In this document: positions 8,450 to 17,200 of the stretch, in pieces
Numbering within the stretch: the stretch's first letter is position 1
How the letters are laid out: each line of letters opens with the position of its first letter
Origin: CAZJDM01 sp964544765
GTDB lineage: Bacteria > Bdellovibrionota_B > Oligoflexia > CAYFLR01
DNA: 32,929 bases
Direction of reading: 5' to 3'
NCBI GenBank assembly: GCA_964544765.1
Contig: CAZJDM010000033.1
Location: forward strand, 1 to 32,929
The notes under the pieces: model-generated
The model's input: only the letters and a program-made list of their open reading frames with translations
What the model was told of the DNA's origin: nothing
Database searches by the model: none
Program-made: the position numbers and the translations under genes

Positions 8450-9670
8450 TTAATTAACTAATAAATTTTCCATTTCCTTAATCAAGGTTTCTTCTCGGCC
8501 AATGGCTATCGTTGTGGCAGCTGAGATAGTATGACAAGCATCGGTAAAACCTCCTATCTTATGGGTTGCCATAGGAAGTAATTTATTTAAAGCCATTGCT
8601 TTCTCTTGCTTAATCAAGGATATTAAATTATCTGGAACCCGCATTGATACTTTTACATCATTAAAGCCAATAGCACCAAAACCAGGGATCTGGTCTGGTA
8701 TAATTTGAAAACCCGCAATATATTTATCAGGGTTCATAAAATCCATGGTTCGTATATATTTACAGAATAAACCTACCATTTTGACACCCATAGGAACAAA
8801 TCGATCTCCGACATGGAACCATTGAATGTGTTCTGTTTGCTTTAAAGCTCCGTTCTTCAATGAGTTAAGTTCCTCTCTAAATATTCTTTCTTTGACTTCT
8901 TTTAGCAAGGCAATTTTATTATTAGATTCATCCGACATTCCATTAATACAGACATCAACTCCCAATTCAGGACCATCTTGATAATATCCTACAGCTCCTA
9001 AAACATCTAAATACGGTCCCAACTCATCACAGGCTATTTCTTTGTTCCAGGCTTTAACAATATATTTTTCTCTGCCGGTCTCTTTTTTTATTTCTATTGT
9101 TCCTTGCTTTACAGCGTCCATAACCGCTTCTTGATTCTTGGATACCAGTCGACCATTTTCATAGAAAGTAACCAGTTCCAAGCCGTCCCCAACTGCACCA
9201 ATAACTGCCAGGTGAGCTAAATCTACATTATTGGGATCTAAGATTTTGCTAAACATATAACAGGTCGTAGAGGCTGACATTTCACGGTCACCTCGAAAAC
9301 CAAATAACTCGGGGTCAAGATTGTATACTTTAGGATTGGTTGACGGTACTGCATAGTGATGATCTAAAATCAAAGAAAGGTTTTTATCACCATTCAATTC
9401 AGAAATAATAGGTGCCGCTCGTCCGCCAAAATCAGCAAACACATTAATACATCCGTCATCAAGAAAAATTTTCTTCAAAACTGCTGGGTAAGGTTTTTCC
9501 AGACAATAGCGATTAACTTTATAATCTTTACGCGAAAAAGCTTTTGATAAAATGGTCGCCGAACTTAGCCCATCACAATCATTATGATGGAATACTCGAA
9601 CTTGACGAGATGGCCAATTAAGAAGAGACTTTATTGCTTCTTTGGTTGCCCTATAATATTGATCGTACAT
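8450..9670 (-). CDS. DHH-family phosphoesterase (RecJ/NrnA-like)
   Basis: The 406-aa product has all metal-binding motifs of the DHH superfamily: HNDCDG (28-34), ADFG (79-82), LDHH (102-105) and the Asp-bearing FRGDREMSAST motif IV region. The C-terminus has GGFTDACHTISAATT, a diverged form of the DHHA1 substrate-binding GGGHxxAAG motif. Known relatives hydrolyse phosphodiesters with Mn2+ or Mg2+ (single-stranded DNA exonuclease RecJ, oligo-RNase NrnA, cyclic dinucleotide phosphodiesterases). The lone DHH-DHHA1 layout without an OB fold argues against full-length RecJ. The ribosome site is weak (GGA 5 nt upstream). Substrate not predictable from the sequence. Same strand as the mevalonate kinase gene downstream. 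Confidence 0.8.
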   Translation of the reverse strand: MYDQYYRATKEAIKSLLNWPSRQVRVFHHNDCDGLSSATILSKAFSRKDYKVNRYCLEKPYPAVLKKIFLDDGCINVFADFGGRAAPIISELNGDKNLSLILDHHYAVPSTNPKVYNLDPELFGFRGDREMSASTTCYMFSKILDPNNVDLAHLAVIGAVGDGLELVTFYENGRLVSKNQEAVMDAVKQGTIEIKKETGREKYIVKAWNKEIACDELGPYLDVLGAVGYYQDGPELGVDVCINGMSDESNNKIALLKEVKERIFREELNSLKNGALKQTEHIQWFHVGDRFVPMGVKMVGLFCKYIRTMDFMNPDKYIAGFQIIPDQIPGFGAIGFNDVKVSMRVPDNLISLIKQEKAMALNKLLPMATHKIGGFTDACHTISAATTIAIGREETLIKEMENLLVN

Positions 9671-9807
9671 TTAAGTCCAATTGCCTTATAGTATCAATTA
9701 TACATTTATGCTTCCTTAAATATACGTTCCTTTTGCCATAATTAACTATTTTTAACAAGTACAAATTTACATATTTATTATTATATTACTTTTTTTAATT
9801 TAACTAG

Positions 9808-9847
9808 GTGTTTTAAGATTTTATTCCACAGTCATGGTCGCACAATT
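9808..9847 (-). repeat. Dispersed 27-bp repeat, copy A (with extended homology)
   Basis: The core is 9821-9847. Read on the minus strand it begins AATTGTGCG, continues ACCATGACTGTGG and ends AATAA. It is identical in all 27 positions to copy C (30299-30325, plus strand). Similarity continues beyond the core to about 9808 with roughly one mismatch and one indel (a TCTTAAAA..CACC block). It is not directly behind a gene 3' end, unlike copies B and C. Confidence 0.85.
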
Positions 9848-10043
9848 TTTATTAAATAATTTTACTATTGGATATTTTTGAAACTCAAAATACGTCTGGG
9901 CGGTGATTCGAATTTTTTACATTTATTTAATATAGTTATAAAACATTTCTCAAAACTTACATTTGAAAAACTAAAATCTTGAAAATTTAATGGTTCCAAA
10001 AAAATTGTCAAAAAGTTTTACACTCGCTTGAATATTAATCATA

Positions 10044-10082
10044 TATGAATATCAGTTTGTATATTATGAATGTCAGTTTGTT
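10044..10082. promoter_or_regulatory. Pair of direct repeats spaced 21 bp upstream of the coiled-coil gene
   Basis: TATGAATATCAGTTTGT (10044-10060) and TATGAATGTCAGTTTGT (10065-10081) differ at one base and start 21 bp apart, two helical turns. This is the spacing expected for cooperative regulator sites. An alternative reading is a 16-codon frame, ATG 10045 to TAA 10095, in which the repeat gives two similar heptapeptides (MNISLYI, MNVSLFV), but it has no ribosome site. Confidence 0.45.
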
Positions 10083-10180
10083 TGTAATTGACTAAATTTT
10101 ACACATCTTGTATTGTATTTTTAAATAGAGAACAATATTTTTTTTTAATACAAACAAGGCCTTAATTTATGGAGTCATTA

Positions 10181-10702
10181 ATGGGTGGCTATATTCCTTC
10201 TAAAGAATATATGAAAAAATATAAACTCAACAATAAGGATTTTTCCTCATATATTAATTCCTATATACTTGATCACAAATATCAAAATGGCCGATTATAT
10301 GTTCAAGATAACCCACCACCAACAGATAGTGACAATTTGTCCCTAGAGGATATGATTGTTGAAAAAGATTTAAAAGATGTTCCTCCTCCACCTATACCTC
10401 TATATGGTTCCCAAGCTTCGGATCAAAAAGCCTTATCTACCGATGTCATTACAATGTCTCAAATATCTCTTTTTAAAGAGGAAAACAAAGAAATCTTAAA
10501 ATTTAGTGAAAAGTCTCTCAATACTATGGCTAGCTATACACAGACTATATTTAAAGACAAAGAGCGGATAATTGAACTAAAAGAAAAACAAATAAGTGAA
10601 TTAGAAAAATTGCTTAAAGACAAGGACGATATTATTCGACTTCTAAAACAACAAACCGAAGATTATCATATGTTAACTTCCGTCTTAACCGATAAAAAAT
10701 AG
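10181..10702 (+). CDS. Cytoplasmic protein with basic N-terminal domain and C-terminal coiled coil
   Basis: I prefer the ATG at 10181, which has GGAG 6 nt upstream, over the in-frame ATG at 10169 (AAGG 9 nt upstream); the product is 173 aa. Residues about 1-45 are helical and basic (IPSKEYMKKYKL and following) and could be a small winged-helix or MerR-like DNA-binding domain, with a pattern resembling a site-binding helix then GRLYV. A Pro-rich acidic linker (PPPTDSDN, then VPPPPIPLYG) follows, and then a long charged coiled coil from about 115 to the end. No signal peptide. I do not recognise the family. Paired direct repeats and a T9 tract lie upstream. Convergent with the next gene. Confidence 0.7.
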   Translation: MGGYIPSKEYMKKYKLNNKDFSSYINSYILDHKYQNGRLYVQDNPPPTDSDNLSLEDMIVEKDLKDVPPPPIPLYGSQASDQKALSTDVITMSQISLFKEENKEILKFSEKSLNTMASYTQTIFKDKERIIELKEKQISELEKLLKDKDDIIRLLKQQTEDYHMLTSVLTDKK

Positions 10703-10729
10703 ATAACTTGCTAGTAAGTGCTGGTAATT

Positions 10730-12130
10730 CTACCTCAAGCTACTAGGCTTCTCTGAAGATATAAAATAATTAAGTTTAGCTAATTCAGTAGCAATAGTAC
10801 TTAAATTTTCATTAACTTTTGAAATAACCGAAGCATTCGGAAATTCTATAGTTACCGCCTCAAGAATTTGATAAGCTTTTAAATATAATTCAATCTTCCG
10901 TTTACGACCGTTTACGTTCCCACCTTTAAAAAAATACTCAGCAGCCTGCATACGTTGGACCTTAACATACTGGTTAATAACTTTCTTTTTCATTCTAACT
11001 ACTTTATCATGTAGTTCAGATCCTTCAATACTCTCCAACTTTTCAATGGCCAACTTATAGTTTTTTTCTCTTACATGTTTTTTAGCTTCATCATAAATCT
11101 TGGCTAATCGCTCACTCATTACTTTAGATTTAGTGCCCTCAATATTACTCTCGCCTGTAACTTGATCTGAATACTGTTTGGCCTTTACCAGGTCATCATA
11201 TACTTCACGTATTCTTTGTTGATATTGTTCATCAACAAATTCCATTTTCATCTTATTTAGTAATTCAATAGCTTTAGAAAAGTTCTCCTGTTCCAAATAT
11301 AATGACTGAATAGCTATCATATCTCTTTCAAACCAATTCTCGATCCTATTTTCTATATTGGATAACAGACCTTTTACTCTTTTTTGCCAAGCAGACATTC
11401 TAACATTACCAGTTACTTCTTCCATTAATTCAATAGCTATTTTTCTTGCTTTCCATAAATTTCTACCTTCTATCGCCATACTGGAAGCTCTATCAAATTT
11501 GCGCTGAAAAGACTTATCCGCTCCTATTTTATCTTTATCAATCTTTAGTAATTTTTGTTTGGCTATTTCAATGATAGAGTTAAGATCTTTAGCTATTAAA
11601 TATGATTTCTTATAATACTTTTTAGCGACTTCCTTATCATTCTTTCTTTGATGATAATTACCTAATCTAACTAGTATGGCTAACCTATCGGGCATTTCTA
11701 ATTCATCAAATTTTAATTTCGATAAAAAAGAAAAACCACGATCAAAATCTCTCTTTTGAATCAAAGAAACTCCATACAACAATGTATAATAATCAGGAAT
11801 AAGATTTTCTCTAACCTCTCCAGCTAAAGCTTCATACTCAATTACTAAATCCATATAAGCATTCTTATTATAATGTTCCTGAATAGTATTTAGCCTCAAA
11901 AGAACGCGCTCAGATTCATTGGCATAACCTCCTCTTCCTCTCCCAATTTGAAAGGGTGATTGTTTTGAATCTATTTTTTTTGATTTGACCAGTTTTACTT
12001 TCTTTTTATATGGCTGATAATAGGACCTGGCAGGCAGGTCCTTCTTTTTCTTCTTTACTGCAGTAGTTGCACATCCACCCAGAAAACCCATTATAAATAA
12101 AAAAAACAACCATGTAATAAATTTTTTCAT
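10730..12130 (-). CDS. Helical-repeat (TPR-like) lipoprotein
   Basis: The 466-aa product begins with a lipoprotein signal ending LGGC, with the lipidated Cys at residue 20, followed by a Lys-rich stretch. From about residue 75 to the end the sequence is alpha-helical with TPR-like spacing (for example ALAGEVRENLIPDYYTLLYGVSLIQKRDFDRGFSFLSKL and later repeats), interspersed with charged helices. Such lipoproteins often scaffold envelope complexes, as BamD or LpoA do, but no specific family is recognised. The ribosome site is poor. It diverges from the DUF547 gene over 148 bp containing a strong inverted repeat. Confidence 0.7.
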   Translation of the reverse strand: MKKFITWLFFLFIMGFLGGCATTAVKKKKKDLPARSYYQPYKKKVKLVKSKKIDSKQSPFQIGRGRGGYANESERVLLRLNTIQEHYNKNAYMDLVIEYEALAGEVRENLIPDYYTLLYGVSLIQKRDFDRGFSFLSKLKFDELEMPDRLAILVRLGNYHQRKNDKEVAKKYYKKSYLIAKDLNSIIEIAKQKLLKIDKDKIGADKSFQRKFDRASSMAIEGRNLWKARKIAIELMEEVTGNVRMSAWQKRVKGLLSNIENRIENWFERDMIAIQSLYLEQENFSKAIELLNKMKMEFVDEQYQQRIREVYDDLVKAKQYSDQVTGESNIEGTKSKVMSERLAKIYDEAKKHVREKNYKLAIEKLESIEGSELHDKVVRMKKKVINQYVKVQRMQAAEYFFKGGNVNGRKRKIELYLKAYQILEAVTIEFPNASVISKVNENLSTIATELAKLNYFISSEKPSSLR

Positions 12131-12205
12131 AATCCAACTACCCCAAAATAGGTTTTGCCTAAATAATTAAGACTATAGACCAAATCCGCAACGAACCACT
12201 TGTAA

Positions 12206-12234
12206 TAAGATAGATATTTTTGTAATCTATCTTA
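12206..12234. promoter_or_regulatory. 10-bp inverted repeat in divergent promoter region
   Basis: TAAGATAGAT (12206-12215), 9-bp spacer, ATCTATCTTA (12225-12234) is a perfect inverted repeat. It sits 45 bp upstream of the DUF547 start and 76 bp upstream of the divergent lipoprotein start. A TATAGT at 12241-12246 could be a -10 box, so the repeat would overlap the -35 region. It is not followed by a T run in either direction, so an operator is likelier than a terminator. Confidence 0.5.
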
Positions 12235-12278
12235 AAAAGGTATAGTATAACAAAGATAATAAATAAAAAAGGATATAT

Positions 12279-13139
12279 ATGAAAATAATAATAAAAGATT
12301 ATAAATCAATCATATTATTATATATTTTTATATTTTTTGTAAATTCCAAAACGTATTCTTCTCAAAAATTCAATGAAAAACCTACTACTATCCCCGAAGT
12401 AATCAACTATTCAGCATATAATTCGTTACTTTCACTAATTGTAATAGAAGGAAGAATCGACTATAAAAAACTCTACCAATTAAAGGACCTACTTCAATCG
12501 TCTGTCAATTCAATGACCAAAATCACTAAGAAATCTCTTTCAGCTTTACCTAAAAGAGACCAACTGGCTTTCTGGTTAAACCTTTACAATTTAACCTTGC
12601 TTAATACTTTCGTCAAACGATACCCTATTACTTCATTTCTCGATTTACAAACAGACTTCATGACTCCTTGGGAAGTGGCTTCCATTGAAATTTTCGGCCA
12701 AAAATATAGTTTAGATAAAATCCTACATAATCACATTATAGCTGAATTCAATGATCCACGTATTCATTGTATCCTGTCCTATGGAGCCATAAGTTCGCCC
12801 AGACAATATCCTTATGCCTTTCGAGGTGAAAACCTTACCCAAAAACTCCATGATGCTTGTATTGAATTTGTAAATGACCCCAAAAAGAACATCATCAACC
12901 GACGACACTTAATTCTGTCACCCATTTTTAAAAGATACTCTAAAGATTTTTCATTATATTATTCACAAAAATCACCATTATTTAGAAGTAGAGATAACAT
13001 TGATAAAGCTATCTTAAACTTCATTTACCTTCACGCCAGTCGAGATAAACAAGAACTTCTAAAGGAAGATAAATACGATATTACCTATGGTAAGTTTAAT
13101 TGGCAATTAAATGATGTTACTCGATTAGAGAGTAAATAG
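12279..13139 (+). CDS. Exported DUF547-family protein
   Basis: The 286-aa product has an N-terminal hydrophobic segment (about 10-24) that is probably a signal peptide or anchor. The rest matches DUF547: FWLNLYNLTLLNTF, then the WEVASIEIFGQKYSLDKILHNHI segment, DPRIHCILSYGAISSP, and AYRGENL-like FRGENLTQKLHDACIEFVND. Many family members have a Cys pair in a CASxSCP stretch; here this reads YGAISSP, so those cysteines are absent. Some bacterial DUF547 proteins sit near envelope enzymes, but the biochemical role is unknown. Start supported by AAGGA 5 nt upstream. Its stop is one base from the stop of the convergent beta-helix gene. Confidence 0.8.
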   Translation: MKIIIKDYKSIILLYIFIFFVNSKTYSSQKFNEKPTTIPEVINYSAYNSLLSLIVIEGRIDYKKLYQLKDLLQSSVNSMTKITKKSLSALPKRDQLAFWLNLYNLTLLNTFVKRYPITSFLDLQTDFMTPWEVASIEIFGQKYSLDKILHNHIIAEFNDPRIHCILSYGAISSPRQYPYAFRGENLTQKLHDACIEFVNDPKKNIINRRHLILSPIFKRYSKDFSLYYSQKSPLFRSRDNIDKAILNFIYLHASRDKQELLKEDKYDITYGKFNWQLNDVTRLESK

Positions 13140-13140
13140 A

Positions 13141-13803
13141 TTAACACTTGATCATGCTTTTGTCAGCATGACATCCTTTAACAGCGGTACAAGGATACAC
13201 AATGGATCTTTTACCGAGAATGGTTCCTGGATTAGTTACGCTATTACAACCCAATTCAGCTCCATCACCCAATATAGCTCCCAACTTCCTTAATCCCGTT
13301 TCGACAATGCTACCCTGATAACGTAATTTTATTGGGCCGGAATATATTTTTAAATTGGCTAATTTGGTGCCAGCCCCCAGATTAACTTTATTACCCAAAA
13401 TACTGTCTCCGATATATGCAAAATGACCAGCCTTGGCTCCATTTAAAAAGATAGAATTTTTAACTTCGGTAGTATGACCTATCACACAATTTTTACCGGT
13501 AATTACATTTCCCCTGATATAAGCGCCATGTCTGACTTCAGTGTCTTCTCCAATGATAACAGGGCCTTTAACATATGCGCCAGGTTCAACTACCGCCCCT
13601 TTTAATACCCAGATTCTATTACCAACTAAATAGGCTCCATCACACACTTCTCCTTCAATTTTATTCTCGTTCGGATATATTGTTTGATGTAAATAATCAC
13701 TCAAATGAGACAAAGCAGACCATACTGGTTCATCCGATTTAAACAAATCACTAAAGGTTACCTCTGACAAATCAAAATAATTTTGCGCTTGGGTCCAATG
13801 CAT
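13141..13803 (-). CDS. Left-handed beta-helix (hexapeptide-repeat) protein, GlmU C-terminal-like
   Basis: I start at ATG 13803-13801 because a GGGGG ribosome site lies 8 nt upstream; an ATG 18 nt earlier has none. The product is about 220 aa. A short N-terminal helical region (WTQAQNYFDLSEVTFSDLFKSDEPVWSALSHL) is followed by imperfect hexapeptide repeats (about 55-195) with Ile, Val or Leu at every sixth position (for example VVEPGAYVKGPVIIGEDTEVRHGAYIRGNVITG). This is the acyl- or nucleotidyl-transferase trimeric beta-helix. Proteins of this length and N-terminus are annotated as UDP-N-acetylglucosamine diphosphorylase-like, but the pyrophosphorylase domain is absent. A sugar-nucleotide acyltransferase is the safest guess. 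Convergent with DUF547. Confidence 0.8.
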   Translation of the reverse strand: MHWTQAQNYFDLSEVTFSDLFKSDEPVWSALSHLSDYLHQTIYPNENKIEGEVCDGAYLVGNRIWVLKGAVVEPGAYVKGPVIIGEDTEVRHGAYIRGNVITGKNCVIGHTTEVKNSIFLNGAKAGHFAYIGDSILGNKVNLGAGTKLANLKIYSGPIKLRYQGSIVETGLRKLGAILGDGAELGCNSVTNPGTILGKRSIVYPCTAVKGCHADKSMIKC

Positions 13804-13954
13804 AAATATTTCCCCCTTCATTAAGCTATATCAAACTATTGAATTTCTCTTATTATGTCAAACATTTTGCCCATTAAAAACTAAAGTTTTGCAAACGATG
13901 ACCGAACATAATAATAGCCGTAAATTAAACTGGTCGTTTAAGGAGGAGTTCCAT

Positions 13955-14185
13955 ATGTTTGATCGTAACTCATTTAAACAAGCGATAAAAAAATGGATCA
14001 ACGATAATGAATCAGGAACTATAGAAGAATTACAGGTTTATTGCGAACAATTGATCCCCCCTAAACACTATGTATCTAATAAATGGTTAATTGAAGAAAC
14101 AATCAACTGGTATCAACACATCCTCAATCATCGAAAACAACGGGCATCTCAGGAGGAAGAACACGAATTCTATGGGATTTGTTAA
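13955..14185 (+). CDS. Small conserved-looking cytoplasmic protein
   Basis: A frame is open from 13889, but the ATG at 13955 has a near-perfect AAGGAGG (13940-13946) with 8-nt spacing, so I start there, giving 76 aa. The peptide is helical and charged (FKQAIKKWINDNESGTIEELQVYCEQLIPP, then a Trp-rich helix WLIEETINWYQHIL) and ends in Glu-rich sequence. No domain is recognised. The strong ribosome site indicates real, efficient translation. It is convergent with icmF. Confidence 0.65.
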   Translation: MFDRNSFKQAIKKWINDNESGTIEELQVYCEQLIPPKHYVSNKWLIEETINWYQHILNHRKQRASQEEEHEFYGIC

Positions 14186-14221
14186 TAGACGCCTATTTTG
14201 ACAAAGTTACTGTTAATTACC

Positions 14222-17200
14222 CTAAATCGACCTACGATATTTACCACCTACTTCATACAAAGCACTGGTAATTTGACCAAGAGAACAATAGTTGACCGTA
14301 TTTAATAATTCCTGAAAAATATTATCTCCATTAAGAGCCGCTTTTTTAAGTCTATCAAGGGCCTTAATACTCATATCTTTATGTTTTAGTTGAAAAGATT
14401 TAAGTCTACTTAGTTGATTATTCTTTTCTTCTAAAGTAGCTCGAATAACAGATCGTTGATCCAAATTTTCCTCTTTGTCGTTTGGATTTAAATAGGTGTT
14501 AACTCCAATCAAAGGATATTCTCCTGAATGTTTCTTGTTCTCGTAATAAATTGAATCTTCCTGAATTTTAGATCGTTGATATCCTGATTCCATCGCACCT
14601 AAGACACCACCCCTTTCGGAAATCCTCCTAAATTCGTCCAAAACGGCCTTTTCGACCATATCAGTTAAAATTTCAAGAATGTATGATCCTTGATTAGGAT
14701 TCTCATTCTTTAAAAGACCAAACTCATTACTTAAGATCAACTGAATCGCCATAGAACGACGAACTGACTCTTCAGTAGGAGTTGTAATTGCCTCATCATA
14801 AGCATTGGTGTGTAAAGAATTACAATTATCATAAAAGGCAAACAAAGCTTGGCAAGTGGTTCTAATATCGTTAAATTCAACCTCAGAAGCATGTAAAGAT
14901 CTACCGGATGTCTGAATATGATATTTTAATTTTTGTCCCTTAGGTTTGGCATGATATCGTTCCTTCATAGCAATGGCCCATATCCTCCTTGCTACACGTC
15001 CAATTACCGAAAACTCTGGTTCCATTCCATTGCTAAAGAAAAAGGATAGATTGCCTGCAAAATCATCAATTTTAAGACCCCGACTTAAAAAATATTCAAC
15101 ATAATGAAATCCATTAGCTAAAGTAAGAGCTAGCTGGGTAATCGGATTGGCTCCCGCTTCGGCAATATGATAACCACTGATACTAATTGAATAGTAATTA
15201 TAAATTGAGTGCTGAGAAAAGTAGTTTTGAATATCGCCGATCATTTTTAAGGCAAAATCTAAATTATAAATACAGGTATTTTGAGCTTGATCTTCTTTTA
15301 AAATATCCGCTTGTACTGTACCTCGCAAACATTGAAAGGTCCTAATCTTGAGTTCTTCCTTTTCTTCCTCAGATAATACTTTGCCCTTATCTTCCAGTTT
15401 TTTTAATTCTCTTCTATAAGCCGTTATAAAATACATCGCTAACATAATTGGAGCTGGACCATTTATAGTCATTGATACTGAGGTCAGAGGGTCTATCAAA
15501 TTAAACCCATCCAATAATTGATCCATATCATCTATCGTACAGATACTTACTCCACTCTCTCCAATCTTACCAAAAATATCAGGAGAGGTTGATGGATCCT
15601 CTCCGTATAAAGTTATACCATCAAAAGCTACTGACAGCCTCTTGGCCTTTTCATTTTCACACAATAAATGAAATCTTTTGTTGGTTCTAAGAGGACCACC
15701 TTCACCCGCAAACATCCTTTTAGGATCTTCGGCTTGCCGCTTAAAAGGAAATACTCCAGCGGTATAGGGGAAATTGCCAGGAAAATTTTCTCGATGTAAA
15801 AAACGAACTATTTGGTCCCATGAACTCAAGTTGGGAATGGCTATTTTAGGTATACGCAAACCTGATAAAGATTCATGATGGGTTGATGTTTTAATTTCCT
15901 TACCACGAACCTTGTAAGTGAATTCATCATCCATATACTCCTTTTGAATCTTAGAAAATGATAGTATTTTTCCTTGCCATTCAGATGGGATCTCTTTCCA
16001 TTTATTTTCATAGACTCTCTGCAAACCAGATATAATATCGTTGCCTATTTTCTCATTTTCATTTTTATTTTCCTCACCAGTAATTACACCACCCTTAATT
16101 TCTTCACTTTTAAGCTCATCACTCCCACCCCCAGCATCTCTCTTACTATCAGCTTGTAGACATTGAACAGATTGTTTTAAGCTAAAAGCTGACTTGGCTA
16201 AATTCTCTATATCTTCTGCCTGTCGATGATAATTCTCAATTAGATCCGCTATCTCTGATAAATAACTACTTCTAATACTACTAATACTAGTACCACTAGT
16301 TTGTTCCAAATCCTGTTCATTGGGTTTAACTAGATCCAAATCTTCTGAAGATGTCAATTTCTGACCAAAATCTTTTTTCTTAATATCCTTTTTCTTAATA
16401 TCTTTTATTCTATCAATTAAATATGAAGATAAAACCCGAACACCAGTGTTATTAAACTGATTGGCCGAAGTTCCAAAAACCGGTAGTCCAATTTCATGTA
16501 TGGATTTGCCAGCAGGAACTTTTACATTTTTGGTACGAATGACATGTAAAAGAACTTCACGCAGGGCATCAGAAGAGGATGATTTTTCAAATTTATTAAT
16601 AACGATCATATCAGCGTAATCAAGCATATCAATCTTATCAAGTTGAGTTGAAGCGCCAAATTCACGAGTCATAACATACATGGATATATCGCTAACATCG
16701 ACAATTTGACTACCTCCCTGACCAATTCCACTGGATTCCAATATCAAAAGATCAAATCCCAACTTTTTCAAACAAGATAATGAAATATCGATCGATTTGG
16801 TTAATTCGTGACCACTATCACGAGTAGCTAAACTTCGAAAATACACCCGATCATCATAAATATGCCCCATTCGTATACGGTCCGCTAAAAGGGCTCCTCC
16901 TGTCTGCCGCTTACTAGGATCAACCGCCAATACTCCGATCCGTACATCACCTAAATGAAGTAAAAAATTCCTAATTAATTCATCAACCAAGGAACTTTTA
17001 CCCGCACCACCAGTACCTGTAATTCCAATTACTACAGATTTCTTTCCGGTCTTAATTTCAGCAAAACTCTTATCATCAAACCATTCGATAGCTTGATCGA
17101 CATGATCTTCTATAAAGGATAAACCTTGGCCTATTGCTCTTTTCCAATGATTTTTTCCTGTTTTAATTGTTTCTTGTGAATTAATTGTTTTTTGTGCATT

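Larger units (their letters stand above)
9671..10168. other. 498-bp divergent intergenic region with repeats
   Basis: It lies between the DHH gene (minus) and the coiled-coil gene (plus). It holds one copy of the dispersed 27-bp repeat (9821-9847), two 21-bp-spaced direct repeats (10044-10082) and a T9 run (10138-10146) just before the downstream gene. The rest is AT-rich with no credible gene longer than the 16-codon frame noted at 10045-10095. Confidence 0.7.

Noticed and set aside
12206..12234. Inverted repeat as a transcription terminator
   Set aside because: No T run on either strand after the stem, and it lies between two divergent gene starts.
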